Shown here piece after piece: positions 12,901 through 27,600 of a DNA stretch of 64,000 bases. The stretch's first letter is position 1. Each line of letters opens with the position of its first letter. The notes below the pieces were generated by a model. The model did not search any database, was not told the origin of the DNA, and worked only from the letters and a program-made list of their open reading frames with translations. Position numbers and translations under genes: made by a program. Where the stretch lies: assembly GCA_025267735.1 (NCBI GenBank), contig CM046303.1, forward strand, positions 43,413,380-43,477,379, in the 5' to 3' direction. The DNA comes from Mactra quadrangularis. Lineage: Eukaryota > Mollusca > Bivalvia > Venerida > Mactridae.

Positions 12901-15654
12901 TCGACAATCTGCATTTGTACCACGTGATCGTCTAATATGTTCCCGTATTGGATCGAAAAATATATATTATTTTCATATTGGACACTTGGTACATGTGCAC
13001 TAAAAATGCTAGTCTGGTTCGCTATTTTAATCTTTAACGAATTGAAAACCGGGAGTCATGCGTGCATAAAAACGCTTGTGAGTATATTTTTTCAAAGTTA
13101 ACGAAACATATATAGTAGTTGGTAAACAGCTAAATCAAAAGATTTAGCCTTTCCAGGAACAGTGAGTAGGTTGACTAACCGCCGTGATATAACCTATACA
13201 ATTTGTTGCTACGGCGTTAAACCCAACAAAAACAAACAAAACAAAATATCAAGCCGCTTTCACCTTAGCTTTTAACGGTTAGCTAAAAATCCTGCGCTCG
13301 ATTCATGACCGAGGCAGTCTTTACACTGCCATGAAAAATCGCTATTTAATACAGATGTTCTTCCCTGGAGAGATAGTGTCAGCTTCTTGCGGATAGGTAA
13401 GCAAGTACTGGCGAAGGAACGTTTTCAGGAAAGCTGGTTTTTGGTGAGAGAACGGCGTTCATAACTTATCAAACTGAAAATAAAGGGCATGCAATACAAT
13501 TAAAACATAGAACATTGGACACATACCTTAGATAAGCTACGGAATGAGAAGTTTATCATTGGATGGGTGACCGCAAGGTATTACCTTGAGCTTAGTGCAT
13601 GTAAACAATAGTTATACAGCGCGTTAGCTGTGAATATATTGAATACTGTTGAATACAAGAATTTTAGTTTTTCAATAATGTTAAATGTTTAATAAAGAAG
13701 AAATATGTAAAATGACCAAATACATCCGCCTGCAATTATGTTTAAGAAACAGAGCCGAGGACTTCCGAAGTAGATGAATAAGGACAGTGGATTTGTAAAA
13801 TGGTAACATTGAACTCTTAAAATCCTTCAAAAATAAGTTCAACAAAAATATTTTCGTGATAGTCATTATTTTAGGGAAAACTAAACTTCAAACTTAAGGT
13901 GTTGTCCTTTTACTTGAATCTCTAACAATTTTCTTTTTTTCAGTAATTGCTGGAGAAACAGATTGGTGTTTTGTATGTTCTGGTTGGAAAGATGAAGGAT
14001 TACGTGCAGACAGGGATGAAGTTTTAGATCAAAATGCATTACTTAAATATGTAGCAGTACAATATTTTCTTGACGCAGGAGGTCAGATAAACACTTCAAT
14101 AGATCCATTCAAAATATCTCCAACAAGTAAGTATGTTTATGTAGTTAGTACATTTGTTTCACGGTATTTAAGGGCAGACATTAACAGAAAGATTACACTA
14201 TCCGTAAACAGATATCCTAAAATCCGCTTTCAATAAGGGATTTTAGTCATTTATTTCACATTGTATACTATTCAAATAGGTAGGTACAATTAGTTGGATT
14301 ACTCGGATTTTACCTTTACTTTTCAATGTCAATTTGCCAAAATTAATCTTAAATAACTTTTTTGTAAATCATTTAATTTGTTTGAAATTCAAGCTAAGTA
14401 AATTTAGGGTAAAGAACTATCTAAATTTCATCACTTCTCTATATATATTCATTAACAAGAAAGATATTAGATGAAATATTTTGTTATCCTTACATTCAAT
14501 GATAAAATCCGAGGATTCCAACTGTAAGGACCTACTAACCAATAGGATTTCTTCAGATTTTATCAGGAAAAGATAACTGACTAAAGTCCCTAATTCATCT
14601 CCTGATATCGCGCATGGGGTCGCACCTAGATGGTCATTGTGGTGATCAATCACTGCGTAGCTTTCATTAAGACGAAACACTTTTAACAGCATTGTGATTT
14701 CTAATTTTTTAGACCGAGTTTTGCGAGCTTCGTCATATGACGATGCATGTTATTCACAGACTGTGATTTGACGAATCTTTGCGAATTGTCTCGAATACCA
14801 TAAGCAAAGGTCAGTTGAACGTTACCTGTGTTGCGAGCTTATCAAATGTAAAATAAGCGAGTGCGTGGGCGAGGGACTTCACGACGTTGGACAGTTTTTC
14901 ATTGAAAACATTCCCCGTTGTTTTCTTTAGAAAGAAAATTGATCCTATTTCTTCAGTACTGGGTGACCAGGAAGCGGGCTTGAATGGAGTTATTCCAAGA
15001 GTTAAAAACTTGTTTCACCACCGAGGTGAATAAATGAGTATAGTAGTAAATAAATAAATAAAAATACCTACTATGTATCATGTTTCAGATAACGGAGAGA
15101 AATGCAGTCCACTTATGTTGCCACCAAATGGTATTAAGCTGGCATTAATGAAAGTATTCATTTATGACACCCTTAACCACCACGTAGAATTTAATCTTGG
15201 CACAGTTGAAGTAAGTATATGTAGTCATGTGAAACTCAAAACATAGCTACGCATAGAATTTATAGGTGAAAAATGCGTTCAATGTAAACGTTGTTTTTTG
15301 CAGGGGGGGGTCGTTGTTAGTATTTTTGTTATAATCAGAACAAGGAATAGAAAGTCAATATGCTAATATAGTTTCTTTATATTTCATTTCTTGAACTCCT
15401 TATGTATTTAGCCCATACTATTAATTTGCATATGACCGTCTATTGATAAAATCATTGTCGCATCCACGGCGTCTTAAAAATAATGGCAATGTTATAAAGG
15501 TCACTTGAAAATATACAAGAGGCATAATTTCACCCTTGTACGTACCAAGATTAACTCTTGTTGGCAAGTATGAGCTGAATTATGAAAATAATATTTCGGT
15601 GTAGCTGTCTAAGCCAAATTTGACCTATAGTTTAGCCAATACAAGTTGCTCTAC

Positions 15655-15687
<33 letters not shown>

Positions 15688-18600
15688 TTTACTGTTTGTC
15701 CAATGAAAGTTTTTTTCGGAATAGAGAAATGGATATAAGAAATGGTTCCATTGGTTGATTTTGTGATAAACAGGTTCGTTGCACGGACTGTAGTGACTGA
15801 CTATTTGGCTAATTGGTCATACATTCGTCGAGTTACACGCATGGTGGTATGACTGAACAGCGAATATGAGTTTTAATACTTCAAACAAAATGAACCCTGC
15901 ATAGTGCAGATTATATTTTATAAGGATTTTTATATAGATAAAATAGTAATATACCTGAATATAGTCATCCATCTCTATTTTTGACAGTTAGACTATTCTT
16001 TGTTAAATCCACGTGCCAAATTAAAAAATCACTTTTACAACATTCCGATGCTGCTGTAAATAGTACTGTGTACTATGTACTAGTTTACTTTTGTTTATTT
16101 ACTCATACATTGTCTCTAAATATGTAACTTACGTAACTCTCTAAAACTGGAGGTAATAATTTAGTATATAACGTAAATAGTATTGTTCACATTTAGATTG
16201 CTGGTCCTGTTCCTGAAGGGGTGGTTGGAGAAGATGCTGCAGCTCTGATTCAGGAATTTGCTTTAAAACAAATGGCAAGGATGCAAGAACTGAAGGATAT
16301 ACAGGATGCAAACACTGTAGCTGAAATGGCAGCAACAGCAGCAGGCGCCTTACCTGAGGTAAACTAGTTGATGATGCTTGCTTAACCTTACTTCAAAGTA
16401 AGCATTTGGCTCTCGTTATCATTCCTGCACTTTTGTAAGTCATTGGGTCTGTTCCTGGTGCATCATTGCAGTCGGATATATTCGATTATTTTCCTGTTTT
16501 GACAGTTAGTAATTAATAACTGTGTTTTGAATTGCACCTTTGAGACACCAAGCTTACTGTTATCCATTATAGTCACCCATCCAACTACAAACCGCGCAAT
16601 CCATTGCTTAACTTTAAACAATAACTGATAGCAAATACTACATTCGTTGACTTAAATATTTACTGTCCGATATAGGAGAAAGGCAAGGTAGGTATCATTA
16701 CACTAAGTTATATCTTAACATTACTGACGTTTAGTTATCTGGGAAATTCCATGATTTTGGTGAAGCCAAGATTGAGTTTATTCTCTTTTGTAGATTCTAT
16801 TAAAACTTCAAAATAAAAATGAAAATATTACAAAAATTAGGCCTTTTCATGTGATGTTTGAACAGTATGCGTAGACACATGAGCATTAGAATAAGATACA
16901 CATGTATACAGCTTCGAATTTTAGATTGGTGATATTTGCTAGTAATACAGAGTAGTAGAGTAGTAACACTTTCCCACTTTTTGCCCTGGCTTTTGGCCCT
17001 TGAAACCTACTACATCATCAGTATTGTGCATTCAGTTTAGTCCGTCTTTGTCAACGAATTGTCTGTTTAAACTATTCATTATAACAAATATTTGCCATAG
17101 TAATCAAGTGATGGGCGAAACTGTAATTGAAAATAAAAATGCTGTAAGAAACAATGAATAAATTTGACAAATCAAAAATCAGAAAATCAAATATTTTTAG
17201 GCACCGGAGCAAGTACGGATAGCCAAAGATGCTAGTAGTGTCGCTATTGAAGACAAACTTACATTTGATATGAAAGGTGATAAACCTATATCAGAAGAAG
17301 AGTTGGCTGAAGACTTGAAACAGAAAGAAGACCTTCCTGAAACTAGAGTTATTGAGGATGTAAGTTGACTACATCATTCAACGTGAAGCCGCCCTGCTAG
17401 TTCAGTTGGTAGCACACAAAACTACAGATTGAGGGGTTGTGGGTTCGATTCCTGGGTGGGGCATACTTTCGTGGAGCACAGCCAATACTCGACCAATGAT
17501 TCTTAATTATGTAGGACAGTTGTCAGGCTTTGACGAACGTATGCGCGTAGCAGTTGGTTAATAGCAAAATCCAGAGATTTTGCCATTCCAGGAGCAGTGA
17601 GTACGTTGGCTTACCGTCGTTATATGACCTATTACAATTTGTTGCTACGGCGTTAAACCCAACAAAAAAGCATTCAACGTTACAATGTTTTTTTCTAATA
17701 TATTAATTTAACACTGTTTTTTAGTTGTTCGCTTGTTGAAAAACTATATACGCCAATTTGAGAAATCGGTGTAGCAATCTTACTACGGATTCTACTTTTT
17801 TGAGGTACACGACGTGGCTCAATTCTTCAAACCTATGATATACAGAGTTTTCATTAATTGTTCGAAGAACAACTATATACGCCAATTTTGAGAAATCAGT
17901 ATAGCAAGCTTACTACAAAATCTACTTTCTGAGGTACATGAAGGAACTCAAATCTTCAAGCATGTGTGTGACTGAGAAAGATTTTAATAATTAAATTGTA
18001 ATAATTACATTTAACCAAACACTGAAAATATATACGACAATGAATATTCCCTGTGGTGAATCCCAATTTGAAAGGGCGTGACGCATTAATCTCTCATTCT
18101 ATACGTAGACGATAAAACATATCTTGGCTCAGACGCTTAACTCATATCGCACAACAACAACGCACAGGAAGTAGTGCGGCGTATACATGAATATAAAACC
18201 GTTGTATGTTTTTTTTCTTTTTTTAAAGATAAAATCATGATGATTAAATTGTAAAAAATGCTGGCTTATAACTACAGGAATACTTATCCATATATACATA
18301 TTAGTAACATATACAATTAATTTGTATGAACATTCAATTGTATTTCCCTGTACTCCTCTATGGTTATTATACCTGTGCAATTATAGGAGTATGCATTGTA
18401 ATCAATTTCTAAATTAGATTTACCTGAACATTGGGATATCGGTATTTTTAATAATCGAATTAAAATTGGATTTTCATGTATAGGTTACAAGTACAAATGG
18501 CACCATTTTGAAGATACATTTCATACAACGAAATCTCTGCAGTCTATGTTTCAAGAAACGAAATCCTATTCTACATAATTTATTTTGTCACATTTTGAGC

Positions 18601-21600
18601 ACATTAAGTGACCGAAGCACAACATGTTTTCTCTGTCGAACAACTCCAGTGCCATTAGCGCTTTGATTTCAAAATGTATTCATGACTTAGTCAATCGAAC
18701 AGTAAAAATATATAGAGGTATACCCTTCGAAGATTGACTACCCTATCTATATTTCAGTAAATCTCTTAAAATGGTACCTGAAGTCATCGTCGGTATCCCA
18801 CGGTACTCATACATTATTATCATTATCGTTGACGTAATACCCTGGGTTACCGAGGATGACCTGAAGTACGCTATTTTGAAGACTTTAATGTAGAATGCAA
18901 TTGTTCACAAGGATAGTTTAATATTTGATTTCATATTGGATAATGAATCTTCTATAATGTTGCTGAATTGTATATTAGGCCTACCACTTGTGAATAAGTA
19001 GTGTTTGGAGCATTGAATAATCCTGTGAGATTGGTTGCATAGAATGTTGTTGTTTTTTTGTTGTTGTTTTTTTATAATTAGGGTCATTTAATACATGTAT
19101 CACTCTGTCTAAATGAAGCATGATCACATCTTACCATACAATGTTGCCAGACAAGTTTTTTTTAATTTCTGACAAAGAATTGCATGCAGCACAAACCTTG
19201 GTTTAAATGTATTTATTTCTAACTATTAATTGTATCTTTTAGGCGACAAAAAATCTTACCAAAACATTTAAAGAAAGTTTGGAAATAGAAGCCGAAAAGT
19301 TGTCCTTTAGCGCAGGAGCATCTCAAAACTTCGCAAACGCAGTTGCATCAATGTCGTCATCGAACAAAAAGAATTTCAACGAAGCTAGTGTGGTAAGTTA
19401 ATTGCAATGAAGGCATCTCATTAATGACAATTAAAGTGACTAAATTACACCAAAATCGTTTTCTTGAAAACGTTATACAATTTCAGTCAATCTGCTTTGT
19501 TTGTTTGCTATACACAGACATTACAGTTTATTATAGGCCTGCTTCTTACATACAGAATACATTTCGAACGTTTGATGTAACCAAACATTCCCTTGAGACT
19601 ATATGTTAAGCTACAGTCCCATAAGCATAAAAATAGCCGTAAGGGCACCGTACGGGCGCCGTGCGATCAAGCTCCGAAGGGACCCGTACGAACTCTTGCG
19701 TACCCGTACGGACTGTTACGTTTTTACCAGGGTCCCTGAGATGAGCCCAGGATACACGTATCAGTTTCAGAGTCAATTCATGAACAAAATCGTGGCCGAG
19801 TAAGGATTAAACATGCATATCTTCCAGCTACGGCTCCGTACGTGTGTGTTGTTTTGTGCCATGTACGTACCGTCAACTTAACACGCAAGGCTTCCCACGA
19901 CTTACGGCTATCTGCACGTACGGTTCCGTAACAAGCCACGATTTTATGGGACTGAGGCATTAGACTTCTTAACATGTGACATTTACCAACTCTCCTCTTT
20001 TGCACAGTTTTGCATTCATTGGTGCATTCTTATTGTGATATTCGTACATTAAAACTTGAAACGTCCCTGCTTTTGTTGATGCTTTGGCATCAATGTGTTA
20101 TAGTGTCGGCGGAAAACAATTTTAAAACGTATGTTTAATGTATTTTAGGATAATTTAAGAAGGATTACAGATATGGTTTTAGCAATGTACAGTAACGAAG
20201 CTTCTGATCCATCAAGAGACAGTGATACAAAAACCGGTATCTATTTTTATAGTATTTAACGTGCCCGCTGGTTACCTCAGTCAGTAGCACTCGGGTCTGC
20301 TGATCAAGGTGTCGTGGGTTAAAATTCCAAGGCGGGTGATACTTTCGTGGAGCTTGGTCATGAAACATTTTCTACAACCACTCTCCCTCCTACCACTCAT
20401 TCTAAATCTTGTAAGGCAGTTGTCAGTTACTGATGGAAGTATGCGTCCAGTTACTGGTTAACAGCTAAATCAGGAGATTTAGCCTTGCCTGAAACGGATA
20501 ATTGGTAAAATGACCGCCGTGATTAATAGGTACGGCGACAGTCTCACACAAACAATATTTTGAATGCGTAGCCTTAACAGAAGTTTAGAAAGTAAAAGAA
20601 ACGAGTACTTGTAAAAAAAGCGTCCAGGATAGTTGGTTGGATGATCGACCGATCGTCATCAAAACACATCCCGACTTTAGGTTTTTTATCTTGACCTAAT
20701 GGTGAATTCAACTTTTTAAAATATTATTATAGTAAATAAATATTAACCTGACGTTGGTACCCTCATTGTAATAATTTCACGCTTCATTGTCTGTCTATTT
20801 ATACCTTCGGTAGATTCCGCGTATCATTCATACGAAGAAGCACGTGTTAACTGATCATGTACTTCATATAAGTATGTAATTGTTTGTGAGTTATAAGGAA
20901 TGACTCTATAGCGCCGATGATACCGAGATGGACTGTGAACTACTGTAGTTAAGTAGTGTCGGTTCGAGCCCAATCATGTGCAATTCTTTTTCTTTTTTTA
21001 ATATTTGTAGAAACAAAATATTGTTAAAATTGCCCAAAAAATGTGTTATTTCATACACTCTTATATTTTTTTGTATTTTTATTCATCTATAATTAAAGTT
21101 TTATTATTTTGTAATTAGATCTAATCACATTTGATTTATTACATCAATTGCACGACAAAATACTGAAATACAATAAATATCAATTATCATCTTCGCTGCA
21201 ATCAGATGAGTCGTGTCGCCAGCTCATATTTTAAATAAAACACAATGCACGAGAAAATAGTCGGATATATGTATACTTTAAACGGTACGATGTGTTGCTC
21301 TTTACTCACTTCAATTTTTAACTCGCGACTCGTTCAACTGTATCAGAAATAACGGTGATTATCGAGGCAGTCCGACATTTCTCGATGGGAGGCCGATTAT
21401 TGATTTATAACGCGTCATCTCGATTTAATTTTATTCTGCATAAAGGTTAACGTCAGGTTAATATTTATTCACTATACTTGCAATATAATTCAGAGATTTA
21501 GCCTTTTCAGGAGCAGTGAGTAGGTTGACTGACCGCCGTTATATGACCTATACAATGTGTTGCAACGGCGTGAAACCCAACAAAAACAAACAAACAAACC

Positions 21601-24600
21601 GATACAGAGCTAGGCGGAAGTTTGGCCGTAAAATATTGAATGAACAAATTTAACGAGAGTATGTAGTTCCTGCCATGAAATACATGTAGTTGGAATTGTA
21701 TATATCTGTTTTATCAATTCATTGGATATAGAAGTTGTACAGTATATTTGTAGGTGTATTCTGTTTTCATGTCCTTGTCATAAAATTTCCTATGAAATGT
21801 CAAAAACTTTCCCTAACTCAAGAAGTGTATTTTGCTAGATTCTGACTTCTAGAGCCAATGCCAATGCCATGTCCTCTAACAACCAATAACCCGGGTCGGA
21901 AGCGCAGTTGGTAGCGCGCCGGTTTTAAAATCTCGTGTGCCGAAGGCGGTACGGGTTCGAATCCCACCGGGAAGGTTATACCCTTCCATGAAAATTTGAC
22001 AATAATGTCAATTGTCCTCCATTGATAAGATATATGGAGAAGTTTCCGACCTTGTGGAAGGGTAGGTTAGTACTGGTTACAGACAAGGGTCCAGGAAAGC
22101 TAAGTTAGGTGCGCTGGACGTCGTAAAATGACCAAAATTGTTTTCACACGGCGTTAAACCCAACAAAAAACTCTAACAACCAATAGAAACGTGGTTTTCA
22201 TTCACTGAAGATTCCTGTTACATATTTTAAACATATGTTTAATGTGTATCTTATTTACATCATCAGCTCTACTAAAAATGTCGAAAAACGTTGTAAACAC
22301 GGTAACACCAGACGATCCAATAAAACCAACTGATCCTAAATCTCTGCACGATGCTGATGAACTATCAGAGCTTTTTGCTAGTGCCGAAACAAAAGACAGA
22401 AGAGAGAAGTCTAGGGCTGGAAGAGAATTTCTGTCCCTGATGGAGAAAAAACAGACTGAGAGAAAAAATATAAAAACGAGGAAAAGGCTAGAAAATGTGA
22501 GCATAGTCCAGCTGATTTTGAAAGTTGATTTTTAAAACACAACGAAACCATGTTTACACACGAGTAAACTAATGTATATTATTATAATTTTACTAAATTG
22601 TCACTGAAATTTAATGGTAAATTTATTATAAAATTCCATAAATGATAAGAATGTAGCAATTCAGTGGAGGAAATAGTCAGTTTAGGGCCCCGTTACACCA
22701 AACTAGTTCCTAGAACGTTCGACCCCGTCCAAAAAATATCGCAAAACTGGTTGTGAACGAGCTAGGACGTGCCGTTTTAGTCGGAAAATGTCAGCTTTAC
22801 GATCATAGTTCGTTCAGAACCAGTTCCCAATACGTGCATTTCGTTTTTATCCCGTCTGTAGTCCGTTTGTATCGGGATCAGATCGGGTAAAATTGCTTGT
22901 TCTCGTCACGAGACACCGTCTCCAACTAGTCCGAACCGTTTGTAGTCCGTTTTAACCCGTTCATAACTAGTTCTACTATGCTCCTTTATACCCCCGTTAC
23001 ACCAAACTCGTTCTCACTACGTTCTGAAAAAAATGGACCGAACGAGCTCCAACTGTGTGCAAACGGACTGGACGTAGTCGCAACTTTCTACGGTCTGTGT
23101 TCGAACGTTATGGACGAGCTCGGACGGGGTTGAACGGGAATGGTGTTTTAGAACTTTGAGTCGACTCAAAATATTTTTGCGGCCACCCCGTTCTGCAATT
23201 AGACTGAGTGACAACGTACTGACAACGGAAAGGGCGTACTGCGAACGAAATTACCGTACTAGCATCGTACTAGGGACGTGCCTTGTCGTAGTTCGATCGG
23301 GCCACAATTTGCAGTACGTTTACACACCGACCTGTTCCGTTTGTAACTCGTTCATTCCGTTTGCACACAGACTTAACTCGACTTAATTACGTCCATAGTG
23401 CGTTGTTATCTCGTCTAAATGCACAAAAACAAAATACGAAGTTCTGAACCAGTTTGCAACACGTTTACACACAGTTCTTAAAGTTCGCAGTAGGTTCTCA
23501 GTACGTTATACTCGTTTTTAGTAAGTCTATTGCGTTCGTATGCAGTTCGTACCACGTCCATAACGTCTACAGTACGATCTGACAAGGTTTGGTATAAATA
23601 CAGACCATTTCTCACCAAGTTATCATCTGGACCCAAGCTCTTTGCCTAGAACCATTAAAGTCGTTAATGCTTTGAATGCTGGCTTTGTACTCTTTTTAAT
23701 AGAAGCGGAGCAAGAATACAATTACATAGTAGAGGAGAAACTTCCTCATTTTCATTGACTGACTCAGGAGGCTTAGTATCTTGTGGCTTATCTTGAGGCT
23801 GGTATTCAAGAGCTTCACGTGTGCAGGTGATTTTGGATCGTTTGGAAGCGATTGTCTTAACACGCACCGTCTAACTGATTCTGCTCATTTTTGGAACGAT
23901 GTTTAACATGGTAACAAGAAAGTATAAGATTACTCTTTTCACGCTTCAACAATTATCAACATAGACAAAGAGGCGTAGTTCAAGCGTGAATCTCATTAAC
24001 ATCTCGTTTAAATGTAATACAACGCTGGCTTGTGTTGTTGTTCTTGAAACTCTTCAGGAAAAGGGAGGTTACTCTCAGGACATACAAATTTTGCAATGGA
24101 GACGGGACAACTCAACCCGTAGACAACTCAAACCGTGACAACTGCAATGATTACTTGTTGGAGTAAAAAGGGCCTACGATGTTTTTGACAATGCCTGTTA
24201 TATGCGTAGCATAATTACATCATTCGATAGTAATAAACAATATTAAATGATCGTATTATATTATGATACTTATATCAATACATTAAGGATGATTTTGGTA
24301 GATTTTTGGGAGCACCGTTCTGTGCATATCTAAAACAAACACGACGTCGACGTTACAAATAAGGTAGTGGCTAGAGTTACGGTACCGTAACTCTCTAGAC
24401 CCAGGTCCTAGAGTTACGGAAGTTCCGTAACTGTAGACAACCCTGCCAGGGTTGGTTAGGGTAACGGAAGTCAAATAAAATGCGTACATTGTATGTTTCA
24501 ACTTTTAAACGTCGAAAAACTTGTTTAAATTCATTATTACTCGAAATAAACAAATATTTACCGACGTGACTTATCCAATTGTTATTACACCCGCCATTTT

Positions 24601-27600
24601 GGATATGACTTATACACTTACCGGATGTTTAATATACGGCGATATGACGTTGTCGTCTTCAAAGTGCCACATTAAAGGTTTACTTGAGCGATTTTAAGTT
24701 ATAGAGTTTGATTATAATTCGGAATGAATATGTATAATTTTGTACGGAATTTTAAGCAAACATTTATAGGAAATAGACGATTCTTAGAGTAAGGTCCTCA
24801 TCAGCTCCTTTTGGTTAAAGAAAATGGTCCAGAATAATATTTGGTTTGGTGAGATAGCTGCTGTACATGATCCTAAAATGTGTTGATGAAAATTAATTCT
24901 TTGACTGGTTTATTTTGTTTGATAAAGTAAGATAAACCTTGCCATGAGCAAACCACTTGAGAAGTATAGTGCTATCCTTTTGTTAAATTCCGTTAATTGA
25001 TACTTAATACATTATTTTATAGATAATGTACCTAATTGTATATTCTTTAATCAAAAAATACGTTCAGGACATCGTTCCTCCAGCACTCCAGTGCTTTGAT
25101 TGGAGGCATGATGGTCACAGTGATGCTTGACGAATTGTGTCCTCAAAGCTTGAAGCGCGGAACGAAAATGAGAACGGGAAGAAACCTCCTGGATATTTAT
25201 CGCAATCGGGCCAGAACGTGACGTTATTTCGTTCAAAACGCACTAAGATTGCGATAAGAACGTACTTAGAACGAGTTGAACTGTCTTAAACGGGATGGTC
25301 AAGTGTAAAGGAGCTTAGAAGAACTAGTTATGAACGGGTTAAAACTGACTACGAACGGGTTTGGACTAGTTTGAGACGGTGTCTAGTGACGAGAACGAGC
25401 AATTTTACCTGACTACAGACGGGATGAAAACGAAATGCACGCAACGGGAACTGGTTCTGAACGAACTATGATAGTATAGCTGATATTTTTCGATTTAAAC
25501 GGCACGTTCTAACTCGTTCACAACCAGTTTCGCGATATTTTTAGGACGGGGTCGAACGGTCTGAGAACTAGTTTGGTGTAACGGGGCCCTTAGGGCCCCG
25601 TTACACCAAACTAGTTCTCAGAACGTTCGGTCCAAACCCGTTCGTAGTCAGTTTTAACCCGTTCATAACTAGTTCTTCTAAGCTCCTTTACACTTGACCA
25701 TCCCGTTTAAGACAGTTCAACTCGTTCTAAGTACGTTCTTATCGCAATCTTAGTGCGTTTTGAACGAAATAACGTCACGTTCTGGCCCGATTGCGATAAA
25801 TATCCAGGAGGTTTCTTCCCGTTCTCGTTCTTGTTCCGCGCTTCAAGCTTTGAGGACACAATTCGTCAAGCATCACTGTGACCATCATGCCTCCAAAAAT
25901 GAGCCGAATCAGACAGACAGGTGCGTGTTAAGACAATCGCTTCCAAACGATCCAAAATCACCTGCACATGTGAAGCTCTTGAAGACCAGCCTCAAGATAA
26001 GCCAAAAGATACTAAGCCTCCTGAGCCAGTCAATAAAAATGAGGAAGTTTCTCCTCTAACATGTAATTGTATTCTTGCTCCGTTTCTATAAAAAAAGAGT
26101 ACAAAACCAACTTTCAAAGCATTAACGACTTCCATGGTTCTAGGCAAAGAGCTTGGGCCCAGATGATAACTTGGTGAGAAATGGTCTGTATTTATACCAA
26201 ACCTTGTCAGATCGTACTGTAGACGTTATGGACGTGGTACGAACTGCAAACGAACGCAATAGACTTACTAAAAACGAGTAGAACGTACCGAGAACCTATT
26301 GCGAACTTTAGGAACTGTGTGTAAACGTGTTGCAAACTGGTTCAGAACTTCGTATTTTGTTTTTGTGCATTTAGAAGGGATAACAACGCACTATGGACGT
26401 AATTAAGTCGAGTTAAGTCTGTGTGCAAACGGAATGAACGAGTTACAAACGGAACAGGTCGGTGTGTAAACGTACTGCAAATTGTGGCCCGATCGAACTA
26501 CGACAAGGCACGTCCCTAGTACGATGCTAGTACGGCAATTCCGTTCGCAGTACGTCCGTTCCGTTGTCAGTACGTTGTCACTCAGTTTAATTGCAGAACG
26601 GGGTGGCCGCAAAAATATTTTGAGTCGACTCAAAGTTCTGAAACCCCATTCCCGTTCAACCCCGTCCGAGCTCGTCCATAACGTTCGAACACAGACCGTA
26701 GAAAGTTGCAACTACGTCCAGTCCGTTTGCACACAGTTGGAACTCGTTCGGTCCAATTTTTTCAGAACGTAGTGAGAACGAGTTTGGTGTAACGGGGGTA
26801 TTAAATGTTAGTACATTCCGTATTTTTGTAAGAATGCTTTTTTCAACATGTACATGGTAGATTTTGGGTTTTTAATTGGTAATTGCATAATTTATAAACC
26901 AATAAAAAAGTTCGCTAATATGCTTTGCATCATGGAACACTACAGCATTCTGTTCACGCTGCAAAAAAAACATTTCATGAAAACAAAACAAACAAATATT
27001 CAATCTGATTATGAAGATCACTGCAACGACTGGTAAACAATCTGATATAGTGGGTGTCAAATGTAAACTGAATCTTGCAGTAAATAGAAGAAATCTATGA
27101 TATATGGAAATTCCCTAAAAGCACTATTTATAGTGGCGCATTTAAAAGACACACAATACCCAATACAGTAATACAGATTAATGTTTTTTTGAATATTTGA
27201 ATTCCTTTTCCTGAAAAACATTATGTCAATTTGTATTGGAATTTTTTTATTTATTTATTTACGTAGCGTATTTATATGTTAAGGTATACAATCCCTAACG
27301 CCACTTTCATTCTAAATCTGATATTGAAAAAGTATGACAAAATCTTACAAGACATGATATTTTTCATTTATCACAATTTGTTAATCATTTTGCATGGATT
27401 AGATTTATTACATAACTTGCCATTTCAAAAATATTAGACACAAACTTTGACAGGACTTAGTAATTACCTCCCTTGCATATGAATATATAATAATTTTAAA
27501 TATGTTCATAAAAAGTCTATGTTGACATTATTAAAATATCTAACACGGTAAAAAGTTTAGAAATACGATGTACAAACAAATAAAACTATTTATAGAATTA

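Larger units (their letters stand above)
22683..26806. mobile_element. Nest of long inverted repeats (foldback, Harbinger-like ends)
   Basis: Segments ending in CCCCGTTACACCAAACT occur in alternating orientation. The arm at about 22988-23905 is inverted at about 25893-26803 (~900 bp arms). The segment 22686-22985 is inverted at about 25300-25588, and 25075-25587 mirrors 25591-25890 around a near-perfect palindrome centred at 25589 (GGGGCCC-TTA-GGGCCCC). The TTA between GGGCCCC ends resembles the 3 bp TWA target site of PIF/Harbinger elements. Only a ~99-residue open frame (25760-26059), without transposase motifs, is visible, so the nest is non-autonomous. It lies wholly inside polycystin intron 12. 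Confidence 0.8.

Noticed and set aside
22242..22535. Independent small gene starting at an ATG near 22278
   Set aside because: It is polycystin exon 12: flanked by AG and GT sites and in phase with exons 11 and 13.
25760..26059. 99-codon open frame in the inverted-repeat nest
   Set aside because: A diverged mirror frame occurs at 25236-25051, there are no transposase motifs, and it lies within non-autonomous element arms.
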